Of a DNA stretch of 64,000 nucleotides, positions 22,098-31,988 are shown piece by piece. The notes beneath the pieces are model-generated. The model worked only from the letters and a program-made list of their open reading frames with translations. It did not search any database and had not been told where the DNA came from. The number at the start of each line of letters is the position of its first letter. The stretch's first letter is position 1. The stretch is from the NCBI GenBank assembly GCA_039090855.1, contig CM077022.1, positions 73,122,971 to 73,186,970 on the forward strand. The letters run 5' to 3'. The stretch is from Macrothele yani. Lineage: Eukaryota > Arthropoda > Arachnida > Araneae > Macrothelidae. The translations under genes were made by a program, and so were the position numbers.

Positions 22098-23300
22098 ATG
22101 GGTGACCTATCAGACTTCCAAAGAAGACAAATCGTGAGAGCCCGTTTAGCCCGAGCGTCGGTAGCCATAACAGCCGAATTGTTTGATGTTTCAAGAACAA
22201 CAGTCTTCGCAGTTATAAGCATGGCAAGTCTTCATTGGCGAAGAAAATAGTGGGCTAAAACAGAGACTGAATAAGAGGAACCGTCGAACACTCACAAGGA
22301 TTGTCTCCAAACATCACAGAACTTAACATCCACCTAGAAAACCTGGTTTCCACAAAAATAACTTCACAAAGCCAACATCCATCGAGCTGCAATTGTTAAA
22401 CATTTAATCAGAGAAACATCTTTACCAAGACCACCTCGCGATCATTAGCCTCTATAGGTTATGGAAGCCGTCGACTGACCACACTCCCATTGTTAACGCC
22501 ACATCACTGGACTTTGCGCCTCAACTTGGAGAAAGAACATCGGTACTGCACCTTGGATGATTGAAGATGGGTTACCTAATCCGACGAGTCCCGTTTCCAG
22601 TTATTTCGCTCTGACGGAAGAGTGCGGATCTAAAGGAAACCGCACGAAGCGATGGACCAGGCATGTCAACAAAGAACTGCTCAGGCTGGTGGAGGCTCGG
22701 TTATGGTCTGGTTCGTGTTCAACTGACACATGTTGAGACCACTGGTACGTCTAGATGCATCTACATGGTCAACATACACACACAGGGCAATGGACTCTTC
22801 CAGTAGGGCAGTGCGCTTTCCCACAGAGCCCGTGGTGACTAGAACATGATTAGAACAGCATTTCGCCGCCCCGGTGGCGCAGTGGTCTAAGGCGCTTGCC
22901 TCTGATCATTCGTCCGTAAGGGGTCCGGGTTCGAATCCCAGTGAGGCATGGATGTTGTGTTTGTCTTACGGCACTGGCTCTCTCCCTTCCCTGGAACCAG
23001 TGACCCTAAATTAGGGACGGGCGACTGCTTATAGCCCATTGAGTTGCTCACGGTGGTCGTTAAACCTCCAATAAAAAAAAAAAAAAAAAAAAAACAGCAT
23101 TTCGCAGAAGTTCCACCCTGGAATGGTCTTCCCTTTCACCGGATATTAACCCTATAGAAAATTTTTGGATATTGTGGAAAGGTCCTTTCGAGCTTTGGAT
23201 CCTCCACCCAGGAATACGACGGAATTGCAGCAAGCATGGGTAAAAGTACCTGTTGAGCACTTTTTTGACCTAGTGGACTCAATGCTTTGCCGTGTGACTG
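22098..23300 (+). pseudogene. Degraded Tc1 transposase interrupted by a SINE
   Basis: The N-terminus MGDLSDFQRRQIVRARLARA and VSRTTVFAVISM is an open helix-turn-helix region. Later blocks appear in shifted frames: SDESRFQLFRSDGRVRI near 22580, a GGSVMVWF-like block near 22690, and INPIENFWILW near 23145. A SINE at 22866-23093 splits the second half. The block carrying the second aspartate is not recognisable. Element ends were not identified with confidence. Confidence 0.8.
22866..23093 (+). mobile_element. tRNA-derived SINE, plus strand
   Basis: Head, A box, B box, body and A-tail match the copy at 17164. Target duplications ACAGCATTTCG lie at 22855-22865 and 23094-23104. It inserted into an already resident Tc1. 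Confidence 0.95.
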
Positions 23301-23499
23301 TCCTTATCTGGGCGAAAGGTGATCTACCCGGAACTAGGTAGGTATTCCATGATTTATACATCTTCTCAGTATATTATGTACCCGTATCAATAGCTCAAAA
23401 CAATCTGGTCTCCGTCATGTTTGGGTCAGTTACGGGTCGAGTTTGGATGACGTGCATACGGGTCTGGGCTACAAAATCTTGACCCGATTTCATCTCTGG

Positions 23500-23735
23500 C
23501 ACTGCCTCTCTCAACTCTCTCTGGAACCAGTGGCCCAAATTAAAGACGGAAGATTGCGTATTGACCTCAGAATCACTCATTGAGGACAGACGATTGCTTA
23601 TATACCTCTTATATACCTCAGAGTTGCTCATTAAGGACGGGCGATTGCTTATTGACCTCAGAATCGCTCATTGAGGACGGGCGATTGCTTATTGACTTGA
23701 GCCACTCGTGTTGGTCCCCCCAAAACAAAACAACG
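23500..23735 (+). mobile_element. SINE 3' body with internal tandem amplification
   Basis: The SINE body is recognised by CTCTCTGGAACCAGTGGCCC, then AAATTAAAGACGG. The following segment (GGACGGGCGATTGCTTATTG plus ACCTCAGAATCGCTCATTGA) is repeated about four times with a 40-50-bp period before an A-rich tail. The tRNA head is missing or unrecognisable. Confidence 0.75.
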
Positions 23736-23754
23736 GCAAAAAAAAAAGAAATTA

Positions 23755-24130
23755 GAAGATACGTAAAATTTCTCATTGCAGAGGATATCAAATGAAAAAA
23801 GGATATTTCAAAATGGATTTTTAGAAACAGGGCTGTAGAGCAAAACATAATGTGTCTTGAAGCCTCGTAGCAGGAAAACTGTGTTTTACTTGAAAAAAAA
23901 ATATGTACGTTACGTAATCAAAGTCTTCCCAACAAAAAAGAAATTTTTCAATTAATTTTTAGAAAAGGAAACATCGTTGTAAATAGAAATATAGACCTCC
24001 TTACTCAGAACCATGTCTTATGAAACAGCAGAAAATATATGCAAAATATTTTTCATGGTGAAAGTTGGGTGACTGAAAAAGAATTTTTCAAATCAGACTT
24101 TTAGAAGTATTGAGAAAAAGAAAAATAGAA
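23755..24130 (+). repeat. Diverged fragment of the 150-bp foldback repeat family
   Basis: AAGAATTTTTCAAATCAGAC followed by TTTTAGAAGTATTGAG, and two similar segments spaced about 150 bp, match the unit of the big palindrome. The ACGCCCTCTAGCGG core is eroded. Confidence 0.6.
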
Positions 24131-24722
24131 TATGCGTTTGCGTCCAATACATACAGGCCAAAAGTGCGATGTGTCCCGCGGAAGAACACACCGTGGAACT
24201 CGGTGTGGTTGCCTGGGTAACAAAGCTGACGGGAGCTTCTATGCGAAGTCCTTTCGCTCTGCTATGTCACGAGATCTCTACTGCGAATGCGTTTTCCTTT
24301 TTTCGCTTGCAGATCGAGGCTATGTTAAATAACAGAATAAATAATAAACGATACTACATGGGCATCATTAAAAAGAAAACAGTTTTTTGAAACATTTTTA
24401 GAATTTGAGGATGATTCGGTGCTCAACTTTGTTATCAGCTAAAGAAAATGCATTGAAATCATGCATCATACAAAAATTGTGTATATCAGTGTAATCTCAA
24501 ACGTTATACGTCGTACTTCATCCTCTCTGGGTGTAAGAAACTCTAAAAATCTTGTAGTTACTAGGTTCACGAAGTATAAAATCCCAGTTTACTTAATACA
24601 TTTAGAAACCTGAAATTTAAGGATTTGCACTTAAAATACTTGAACTCCAGTTTTTTTGTTTTTAGGAAAGTTTTGGACATGAAATTTGTACGTTTCCATG
24701 CAGTTTTATCATTATTATTACT
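24131..24722. other. Low-information stretch, no gene called
   Basis: Around 24150-24290 base composition is higher in GC than its surroundings and a 66-codon frame is open, but it shows no motif I know. The rest is AT-rich. Confidence 0.4.
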
Positions 24723-24938
24723 TTTTTTTTGCTTCAGGGTTTAACGACAACCGTGAGCAACTCGATGGACTATAAGCAGTCGCCCGTCCCTAATTTAGTG
24801 CCGCTGGTTCGAGGAGAGGGAAAGAGCCCGTGCCGTAAGACAAACACAACATTCATGCCGCACGGAATTTGAACCCGGGCACATTTCTGACGAATTGTCA
24901 CAAGCCATTGCATATACCAACCACTGCGCCACCATGCA
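24723..24938 (-). mobile_element. Diverged tRNA-derived SINE, minus strand
   Basis: GGGTTTAACGACAACCGTGA, then GACTATAAGCAGTCGCCCGT, and a head ending CACTGCGCCACCATGCAG. The B-box region (GGAATTTGAACCC) has changed. No clear target duplication remains. Confidence 0.85.
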
Positions 24939-24969
24939 GTTGACAAATGTAATTAGCATTTATTTGGCG

Positions 24970-26220
24970 TTTTATCTTTTCGGTGTTTTGTCTCATTTGT
25001 GTTCTCTGTCGGTGTTTGTTTGGGTTGTTGTGGGCTGGTTGTCAGATTGTGTCTATTTTGTTCTATCGAGATTGCGTCGTCGATGTTTTGTTTTGTCGGT
25101 GTCCTGGTTATCCGGATTATGTCTGTTCGTGTTTTGTTTTGTCGGTGTCCTGGTTATCCGGATTATGTCTGTTCGTGTTTTGTTTTATCGAAAGAGTGTG
25201 TCGTCGACGTTTTCTCCTCTCGGTGTGTCAGTTGTCGATGTTTTGGCTGCCGGGATTGTCAGTCGGGGGTTTGTTCTACCAGGATTGTGTCTCGGTGACG
25301 TTTTGTCCTGTCGGTGTTGGAGTTGTCGGGATTTTCTGTAGGTCCTGATTCTCAACAGAGACTGTGCCTGCTGTTGTTTTGTTATACCGGAATTGTGTCT
25401 GTCTGTGTTTGAGATGTATGTTGGTGTTTTGTGTCTCGTCGACGTTTTGTCTTGTCGGTGTTTTGTCGTCGGGACTGTGTCTCGTCGACGTTTTGTCTTG
25501 TCGGTGATTGAGATGTATGTCGATGTTTTGTTGTATCGGGATTTTGTGTCACGTCGACGTTGGTTTTTCTGTGTTTGGTTGTATCAAGATTTTGTGTCTC
25601 GTCGACGTTTGGTCTTTCGGTGTTTTGTTGTATCGGGATTTTGTGTCTCGTCGACGCTTTGTCTTGTCGGTATTTGAGATGTCTGTCGGGATTGTCTGTC
25701 GGTGTCCTGGTCGTCGAGATAGTTTATCGATGTCTCATTCTGTTGTGATTGTGTCTGTTTGAATTTTGTTATGCCTGGACTGCGTCTTTCGGTGCTTTGT
25801 TCTGTCGGGACTATGTCTCGTCGACGTTTTATCCTGTCGGTGTTTGAGTTGTCGGGGCCTTAGTTGTCAGGATTGTCTGCCCGTGTTCTGGTCGTCGGGA
25901 TTGTTTGTTGGTGTTTCATTCTTTTGTGATTGTGCCTGTGTTTTGTTCTATCGGGATTGTGTCTGTTTGAATTTTGTTATGCCTGGACTGTGTCTGTTTG
26001 AATTTTGTTATGCCTGGACTGTGTCTGTTTGAATTTTGTTATGCCTGGACTGTGTCTGTTTGAATTTTGTTATGCCTGGACTGTGTCTGTTTGAATTTTG
26101 TTATGCCTGGACTGTGTCTGTTTGAATTTTGTTATGCCTGGACTGTGTCTTTAGGTGCTTTATTCTGTCGGGATTGCGTCTGTCAGTGCTTTGTCCTGTC
26201 GATATTGAGTCTGTGAGTGG
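24970..26220. repeat. GT-rich degenerate tandem array
   Basis: For 1.25 kb the plus strand is made of shuffled short modules: GTTTTGTC, TGTCGGTG, TCGGGATTGTGTCTG and TCGTCGACG. A 46-bp block (TTTTGTTTTGTCGGTGTCCT...) is duplicated near 25088 and 25134. The right end is a clean array of six 31-bp units (25965-26150, starting GTTTGAATTTTGTTATGCCT). Several frames stay open for 60-150 codons, but this follows from stop-poor composition. I read it as satellite-like DNA, not coding. Confidence 0.8.
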
Positions 26221-26687
26221 TTTGAGTGTTGCTATTCTATCCTTCACCAATTTCTGATGACTGGATTAAAGGCCTTGTGCCCAGAAAGAAAAAGAAAAAT
26301 TGTCCGCGCGAACCAATCTTCCAGAAGCGCTCAATAGCTCGGTCCGTCACGTACGACTTCCAGTTTGCGCCACCCGTACACGGGTCCGAGCCTGTAGTTT
26401 CTCCGACCGGGGGTATTATCGTGCCGTAAACGCGCCAAGTGAGCTCCGTCAATCCCCGTGGAGAGAGTGAGCTCCATCAATTCCCATTTTGATGGCACAA
26501 GCGGATGTTCATTAATGCTTACCCAAACCGCGGACGACGGAAGAGTATCGTCATGCTCACACACAACTCTTCAGAGAGTCATGTGAGAGAATTTTTCAAG
26601 TATCAGTGTCCCTGTAAAAATTTTACTTAGATAGGAAATTACCGGCAGCTGAAACCAGTAACATGGCACTTATTAGAAAAGAGAATA
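26221..26687. other. Spacer, no gene seen
   Basis: Moderately GC-rich unique sequence with no recognisable motif. A short direct repeat GTGAGCTCC occurs twice near 26439 and 26467. Confidence 0.4.
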
Positions 26688-26689
26688 TA

Positions 26690-28113
26690 CACTGACGGAA
26701 AAAAAATCCCAACACCACGAAAAATTAGTTGTAGAGGAATGAAATGGCGGCAATACATTTGTATAGGTAACATATTTAATCGATTAAGGTTTCAAGATCA
26801 CAGCTTATTCTAAGCGCGAGAAGAGCCATTTTAAATGTGAAATGCTGGTACATTAAAAACCGGTGTAACCGCCAGAATGTTGAATGCAAGCACGCAAACG
26901 TTCATGCATTGTGTCGTACAGGTGCTGGATGACAGTTTGTGGGATGGAGTTCCATGCCTGTTGCACTTGGTCGGTCAATACAGGGACGGTTAATGCTGGT
27001 TGGGGGTGACGCTGGAGTTGTCGTCCAAGGATGTTCCATACCTGCTCGATTGGTACAAGATCTGGTGATCTAGCAGGCCACGGCAACATGTCGACACTCT
27101 GTAGAGCATGTTGGGTTACAACAGCAGTATGCCGGCGAGTGTTATCCTGTTGGAAAACACCCCCTGGAATGCTGTTCATGAATGGCAGCACAACAGGTTG
27201 AATCACCAGACCAACATACAACTGTGCCGCCAGGGTGCGTGGGATAACCACGAGAGTGCTCCTGCTGTCATAGGAAATTTCTCCCCAGACCATAACTCCA
27301 GGTGTAGGTCCAGTGTGTCTCGGCCGCAGACAGGTTGGTTGCAGGCGCTCACCTGGCCTCCTTCTAACCAACACACGGCCATCACTAGCACCCAGGCAGA
27401 ACCGGCGTTCATCAGAAAACACAACAGATCTCCACTCCGTCCTCCAATGAGCTCTAGCTTGACACCACTGACGTCGTAAACGGCAGTGGTTTGGAGTAAG
27501 TGGAATGCACGCTACAGGGCGTCTGGCTCGGAGCTGTCCTTCAAGTAACCGATTTGTAACAGTTCGTTGTGTCACTGTGGTGGCAACTGCAGCTCGAATT
27601 GCTGCCGCAGACGCGGTACGATGCGCCACGGCCATACGCCGTACACGGCGGTCTTCCCTCTCAGTAGTGCCACGTGGCAGGCCGGAACCCTGTCTTCTTG
27701 AGGCAGTATCTTCCCTTGACCACCGCTGCCAACAATCATGCACAGTGGCTACATTCCTGCCAAGTCGTTCTGCAATATTGCGGAAAGAAAATCCACCTTC
27801 TCGTAGCCCTATTACACGACCTCGTTCAAACTCCGTGAGCTGTTGATAATGGCTTCTTCGTCTTCTTAAAGGCATTCTTGACTAACATCAGCACACTACG
27901 TCGAATCTCAACGATAACTAACGCTCACGAACGTTACAGCGCGTATTTACAGCAAACCTGCTTTGCATGTTCCGAGGGCGCTACTAGCGCCACACGTATG
28001 CGCCGAGCGCGAAATTTGCATAGACGTCATCTTACAGATGTACTCTCACCGCCTACCAAGTGTCGTTTACCTAACACAACCCCTTCTTTGTGTTGGGATT
28101 TTTTCCGTCAGTG
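26690..28113 (-). mobile_element. Tc1 element with intact transposase ORF
   Basis: The terminal repeats are CACTGACGGAAAAAAAATCC on the left and, reverse-complemented, CACTGACGGAAAAAATCCCA on the right, each flanked by TA (26688-26689 and 28114-28115). At 1424 bp with an open ORF it is the best autonomous candidate among the DNA transposons here. Its right end is only 22 bp of TA repeat from the next Tc1. Confidence 0.93.
26853..27875 (-). CDS. Tc1-family transposase, intact, 340 aa
   Basis: The enzyme would excise and reinsert the element at TA sites in the nucleus. Starting at MPLRRRRSHYQQLTEFERGR, residues about 10-60 form the first helix-turn-helix (FRNIAERLGRNVATV). The TTEREDRRVRR linker and a second helix-turn-helix with RTVTNRLL follow. 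ACIPLTPNHCRLRRQWC leads into the catalytic core. The first aspartate is in VVFSDERRF (usually SDESRF), the second in FQQDNTRRHT (usually DNARPH), and the glutamate in LVPIEQVW. The D-to-E spacer is 32 residues. Length is normal for the family (about 340). Two unusual residues next to catalytic positions could reduce activity. Confidence 0.92.
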   Translation of the reverse strand: MPLRRRRSHYQQLTEFERGRVIGLREGGFSFRNIAERLGRNVATVHDCWQRWSREDTASRRQGSGLPRGTTEREDRRVRRMAVAHRTASAAAIRAAVATTVTQRTVTNRLLEGQLRARRPVACIPLTPNHCRLRRQWCQARAHWRTEWRSVVFSDERRFCLGASDGRVLVRRRPGERLQPTCLRPRHTGPTPGVMVWGEISYDSRSTLVVIPRTLAAQLYVGLVIQPVVLPFMNSIPGGVFQQDNTRRHTAVVTQHALQSVDMLPWPARSPDLVPIEQVWNILGRQLQRHPQPALTVPVLTDQVQQAWNSIPQTVIQHLYDTMHERLRACIQHSGGYTGF

Positions 28114-28135
28114 TATATATATATATATATATATA
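28114..28135. repeat. TA microsatellite between two Tc1 elements
   Basis: Eleven TA units. A TA array offers many Tc1 target sites, which may explain two elements ending on either side of it. Confidence 0.85.
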
Positions 28136-29353
28136 CACTATCTACCAACAAGTAATTGGACACCCATACAATCGACGATATCTGCGGTCCTGATATACGT
28201 CACGGCCGCCGCCGTTAAATATCGTGTGGGAAACAACAACGCAACTAGTCGAATGCAAGATGCCACGCAGTTCGAAACTCTCTGATTTTGAGAAAGGTGT
28301 AATAGTCGGGTATCACAGAAATGGCCGATCCATACGTGACATATACAGCGAGTTGAAGTACCCAAAATCGACAGTGGCCTACGTGATTAGCAAGTGGAAG
28401 ATGAGAGGTGACTGTTCGAATGTGCCCCGACCCGGCAGACCCACAAAACTGGGAGTTAGAGACCGACGGGTGCTGGCCAGAGAAATTCGGAAGAACCGCA
28501 CCAAATCGATGGGCCACATCCACGAGGAGTTTCAACAGACATCTGGGAGTGTTCTTCGGATGAATACCATCTGTGAGGAAGCCCATCTACTTGGTTATCA
28601 TGGACGTGCTGCCGCCCACAAGCCTTTGATCACCAAGTCCAATAGCGCTGCTCGGCTAACGTAGTGCAAAGAACGTCGACAGTGGACCGTTGAACAGTGG
28701 AAACAGGTTCTCTGGAGCGACGAATCAAGGTTCACCCTCTACCATTCGGATGGCAGGGTCTGGGTTTGGCGTCTGCCTGGAGAACGCCTCCTGGCGGAAT
28801 GTATTGTGCCAACTGTGAAGTTCGGCGTCGGTGGAATTATGCTATGGGAGTGTTTCTTCTGGTATGGCACAGGACCGTTGGTCGCAATTCCTGGTAGACT
28901 CAACGCCGAGACCTACTGCACCATTTTGGATGACCATGCGGTTCCTACGTTGTGGCAGTTTTACGGGGTGGACCCATGTTACTTTCAGGATGACAATGCC
29001 ACCTGTCATGTTGCGAGGTCCACCATGGCTTGGTATGGTGACAATGGGGTTAATCGAATAGACTGACCTGCGCAGAGCCCGGACCTTAACCCTATCGAGC
29101 ACCTCTGGGACGAGTTGGAACGTCGACTTCAGGGGTGCCCCCACCTTCCGAAATCGGTGAAGGAACTGACCTGTCTTCTCCAAGCCGAGTGGAAGAAAAT
29201 ACCGCTAACCGTCGTACAACGCCTGGTTGAGAGTATGCCCCGGAGGGTCGCAGCTGTAATCGCCGCTCGTGGAGGCTCCACCAACTATTGAAGGTGAATA
29301 AACTTCGTTTTCCTTTGCTATCACAGGTGTCCAATTACTTGTTGGTAGATACT
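28136..29353 (+). mobile_element. Tc1 element, nearly intact
   Basis: The ends CACTATCTACCAACAAGTAA and the reverse complement of CAGTATCTACCAACAAGTAA have TA on both sides (28134-28135 and 29354-29355). The length is 1218 bp. Confidence 0.93.
28260..29291 (+). pseudogene. Tc1 transposase with two in-frame stops
   Basis: One reading frame runs the full length, from MPRSSKLSDFEKGVIVGYHR to the C-terminus RVAAVIAARGGSTNY. All catalytic blocks are present: WSDESRF, FQDDNATCH and NPIEHLWDE, with 34 residues between the second aspartate and the glutamate (DD34E). Only two stops break it: TAG at 28662-28664 and TGA at 29064-29066 (just before PAQSPDLNP, where Tc1 has W). Both are single-base changes from TGG in my reading. 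There are no frameshifts, so inactivation is recent. Confidence 0.9.
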
Positions 29354-29389
29354 GTATAAGCCCAGTGTCAAGGTATCAAACTGAAAGAA

Positions 29390-31200
29390 GAACAACGCTC
29401 AGCATTTCTACTTTATTACACAGCCCCCTCACGCTCAATACAGATACGCCTACGTTTAACAAGTTTTTGAAACCTGTCTCTGTAAAAATCTTCAGGTTGT
29501 TCTCGGAACCATTTCCTCGTAGCGGAACCATTTCTCGTTGCTCCCTTCCTAAACCCCTCTACATATATATAGCGGCTTGAACATCTTCGTCACAGGTGAA
29601 CTGAATTCCTTTCAGATGTCTCTTGAAACCCGTCTCTGTAAAAATCTTCAGGTTGTTCTCGGAACCATTTCCTCGTAGCGGAACCATTTCTCGTAGCTCC
29701 CTTCCTAAACCCCTCTACATATATATATATAGCGGCTTGAACATCTTCGTCACAGGTGAACTGAATTCCTTTCAGATGTCTCTTGAAACCCGTCTCTGTA
29801 AAAATCTTCAGGTTGTTCTAGGAACCATTTCCTCCTAGCGGCTTGAACATCTTCGCCACAGGTGAACTGAATTCCTTTCAGATGTCTCTTGAAACCCGTC
29901 TCTGTAGAAATCTTAAGGTTGTTCTCGGAACCATTTCCTCGTAGTGGCTTAAACATCTTCGTCACAGGTGAACTGAATTCCTTTCAGATGTGAAACCCGT
30001 CTTTGTAAAACTCTTCAGGTTGTTCTCGGAACCATTTCCTCGTAGCGGCTTAAACATCTTCGTCACAGGTGAACTGAATTCCTTTCAGATGTCTCTTGAA
30101 GCCCGTCTCTGTAGAAATCTTAAGGTTGTTCTCGGAACCATTTCTTCGTAGTGGCTTAAACATCTTCGTCACAGGTGAACTGAATTCCTTTCAGATGTCT
30201 CTTGAAACCCGTCTCTGTAGAAATTTTAAGGTTGTTCTCGGAACCATTTCTTCGTAGTGGCTTAAACATCTTCGTCGCAGGTGAACTGATTTCCTCTCAG
30301 ATGTCTCTTGAGAGCAGAAAACAACCAGAAGTCGGATGAAGCCAAATCTGGGCTGTAAGTGGACGTTCATGCAAACCCTATTTTCTCTATGGCCTTGGAA
30401 ATGTGTGGGGTTTGGCATTGTCGTGTTGCAAAATCATTGGCGTTTTTTTCCTATGCACGCTGTTCATTCTTTGCTTCAACTTTATGCACGTAGCTCTCGA
30501 AGTTGATAGTCGTACCTTTGACCATATACTGCTTGTGAATAATGAGTCTGTACTTCCAGAACATAGTGAGCATGCATTTGCCGGCAGAAATGTTAGTTTT
30601 GAATTCTTCGCTCGAGGAGAAGATGGGTGTCGGTATTCCAGCGATTGATTTTTCATTTCTGGGTCATAATGGTGAACCCAACTATCATCACCAGTCACAA
30701 TACTTCGGGGAAGATCATTTCTATATTTTTCATAGCGAGCAAGCAACCTTTGGCATGTTTCAAGTATTGATTTCTTCATTTCAGTGGTTAGGTCACGCGG
30801 TACTTAACGAGCACACACTTTATTGTATCATAAAACGTTAACAATGTCATTGACACTACCTAATCTAATGTTCAGCTTACAGGCTATGGTTTTCTATGTT
30901 ATTCTTCGATTTTCTCTGATCAGCTCATCGACGTTTTGCCTGTTCAAATCACAAGTTGCGATTACGGGCCTCCCACTCCGCGGTTGATCCTTTACGGTCA
31001 ACATTCCTCCACTCTCCTCTGATTTCATATCCCACGACAAACAGTCCTTATGTCCAAATTTCGAGAACCATAAACTGACACTAATCTAGCGTACATTTCT
31101 TTGAGAGGTTCATTTTCATGACTTAAAAGCTCTATAACTGATCGTTGTTTGACACCCGTCGACACAGTTGAAAAAGAATAATCCATTTTAAACACAATTG
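29390..31200 (-). pseudogene. mariner transposase relic with amplified C-terminal segment
   Basis: Minus-strand blocks appear in mariner order. The N-terminus is near 31190 (MDYSFSTVSTGVKQRSVIEL, then LVSVYGSRN). Next come IVTGDDSWVHHYDPEMK (first aspartate, near 30700), ILQHDNAKPHT (second, near 30410), and YSPDLASSDFWLFSALKRHL (third, near 30330). The true C-terminus (EDFYRDRFQKLVKRR) lies near 29470. Between the last two blocks the segment coding KRHLKGIQFT...DFYRDGF is repeated about eight times. Frameshifts and stops are many. A Tc1 inserted at 31231 cuts the 5' side. Confidence 0.85.
29455..30310. repeat. 106-bp tandem array derived from mariner coding sequence
   Basis: The repeated landmark ACATCTTCG occurs at 29581, 29741, 29847, 29953, 30054, 30160 and 30266. 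This is a 106-bp period with one 160-bp spacing (an extra segment with a TA run) and one 101-bp spacing. Reverse-complemented, each unit encodes the mariner stretch KRHLKGIQFTCDEDVQAA, then RKWFREQPEDFYRDGF. Since 106 is not a multiple of three, the array is not a protein repeat. Confidence 0.9.
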
Positions 31201-31846
31201 GATACAAGCGAATCGATGTACGGAGTTCTACACTGAAGAGCAATTGAATTAGAGACAGCTGGCGTTATGCAAATATGGCGCTGTGGGCGGCTCTGTAAAC
31301 GGAAACGACATGACGTATGCAGCGATCCGACAATATAAGGAGTGATGCGACGGGAATCAGTAAGAGTCGGACGCAGTATGGGTAAGACGAAGGATCTAAG
31401 CGCATTTGATCGTGGGCAAATTGTCGGGGCCCGACGAATGGGTCACTCCATCTCGGAAGTCGTGCAGGCACTGGGATTTGCACGAGCCACCGTGTCACGG
31501 GTACATCGAATCCTGTAAAACTATCCCTGCAAGGGCCAACTGCCGTGGACAACAGCGTGTGAATGAGCGGGATCATCGTCGGCTAGCTCGCATTGTAACA
31601 GCGGATAGACGGGCCACAGTGCAAGAAATCACTCGGCAATTTAACGCTGGTGCGCAAATACGTGTAAGCAGCCACACCATCCAGAACCATCTCCTCGCTA
31701 TGGGGTACAGAAGCCATCGCCCCACGAGGGTACCGCTGCTGACCGCACATCACAGGGTGCAACAATTAGCATGGGCGCGGAACATCGCCACTGGACCCTA
31801 GACATGGGGAAAACTGTTGCCTGGACTGATGAGTCGAGATTCACGT

Positions 31847-31930
31847 TGGTACATGCGGATGGCAGGATGCGAGATGGCGTTGGTACATGCGGATGGCAGG
31901 ATGCGAGATGGCGTTGGTACATGCGGATGG
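31847..31930. repeat. 34-bp tandem repeat, about 2.5 copies
   Basis: The unit starts GTTGGTACATGCGGATGGCA and ends GCGAGATGGC. It begins inside the codons following the first catalytic aspartate of the Tc1 fragment. Confidence 0.85.
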
Positions 31931-31933
31931 CGT

Positions 31934-31988
31934 CAAGTGTCTCGCGTATGACTGGTTGCTAGGCAACGAGTCATACGCGAGACACTTG
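31934..31988. repeat. Near-perfect 55-nt hairpin
   Basis: The arms CAAGTGTCTCGCGTATGACT and its exact reverse complement (31969-31988) enclose GGTTGCTAGGCAACG, which itself pairs GTTGC with GCAAC. The only mispair is G against G. The resulting fold has 25 base pairs and a 3-base loop. Confidence 0.9.

Larger units (their letters stand above)
31231..31988 (+). pseudogene. Tc1 5' fragment with decayed transposase
   Basis: The left end CACTGAAGAGCAATTGAATT follows TA at 31229-31230. The N-terminus MGKTKDLSAFDRGQIVGARR and ALGFARATVSRVHRIL is open, then frames break. The first catalytic block VAWTDESRFTLVHADGR is near 31820. After it come three copies of a 34-bp unit and a hairpin, and the rest of the transposase is absent. 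Confidence 0.85.

Noticed and set aside
24895..25762. Overlapping ORFs of 60-150 codons rich in Val, Cys, Phe and Leu on the plus strand
   Set aside because: They lie in the GT-rich tandem array, where stop codons are rare in several frames at once. There is no start context or domain, and all frames look alike.
29455..30310. CRISPR-like array (regular repeats)
   Set aside because: The units are contiguous, 106 bp long and without unique spacers, and they derive from mariner codons. The context is eukaryotic.
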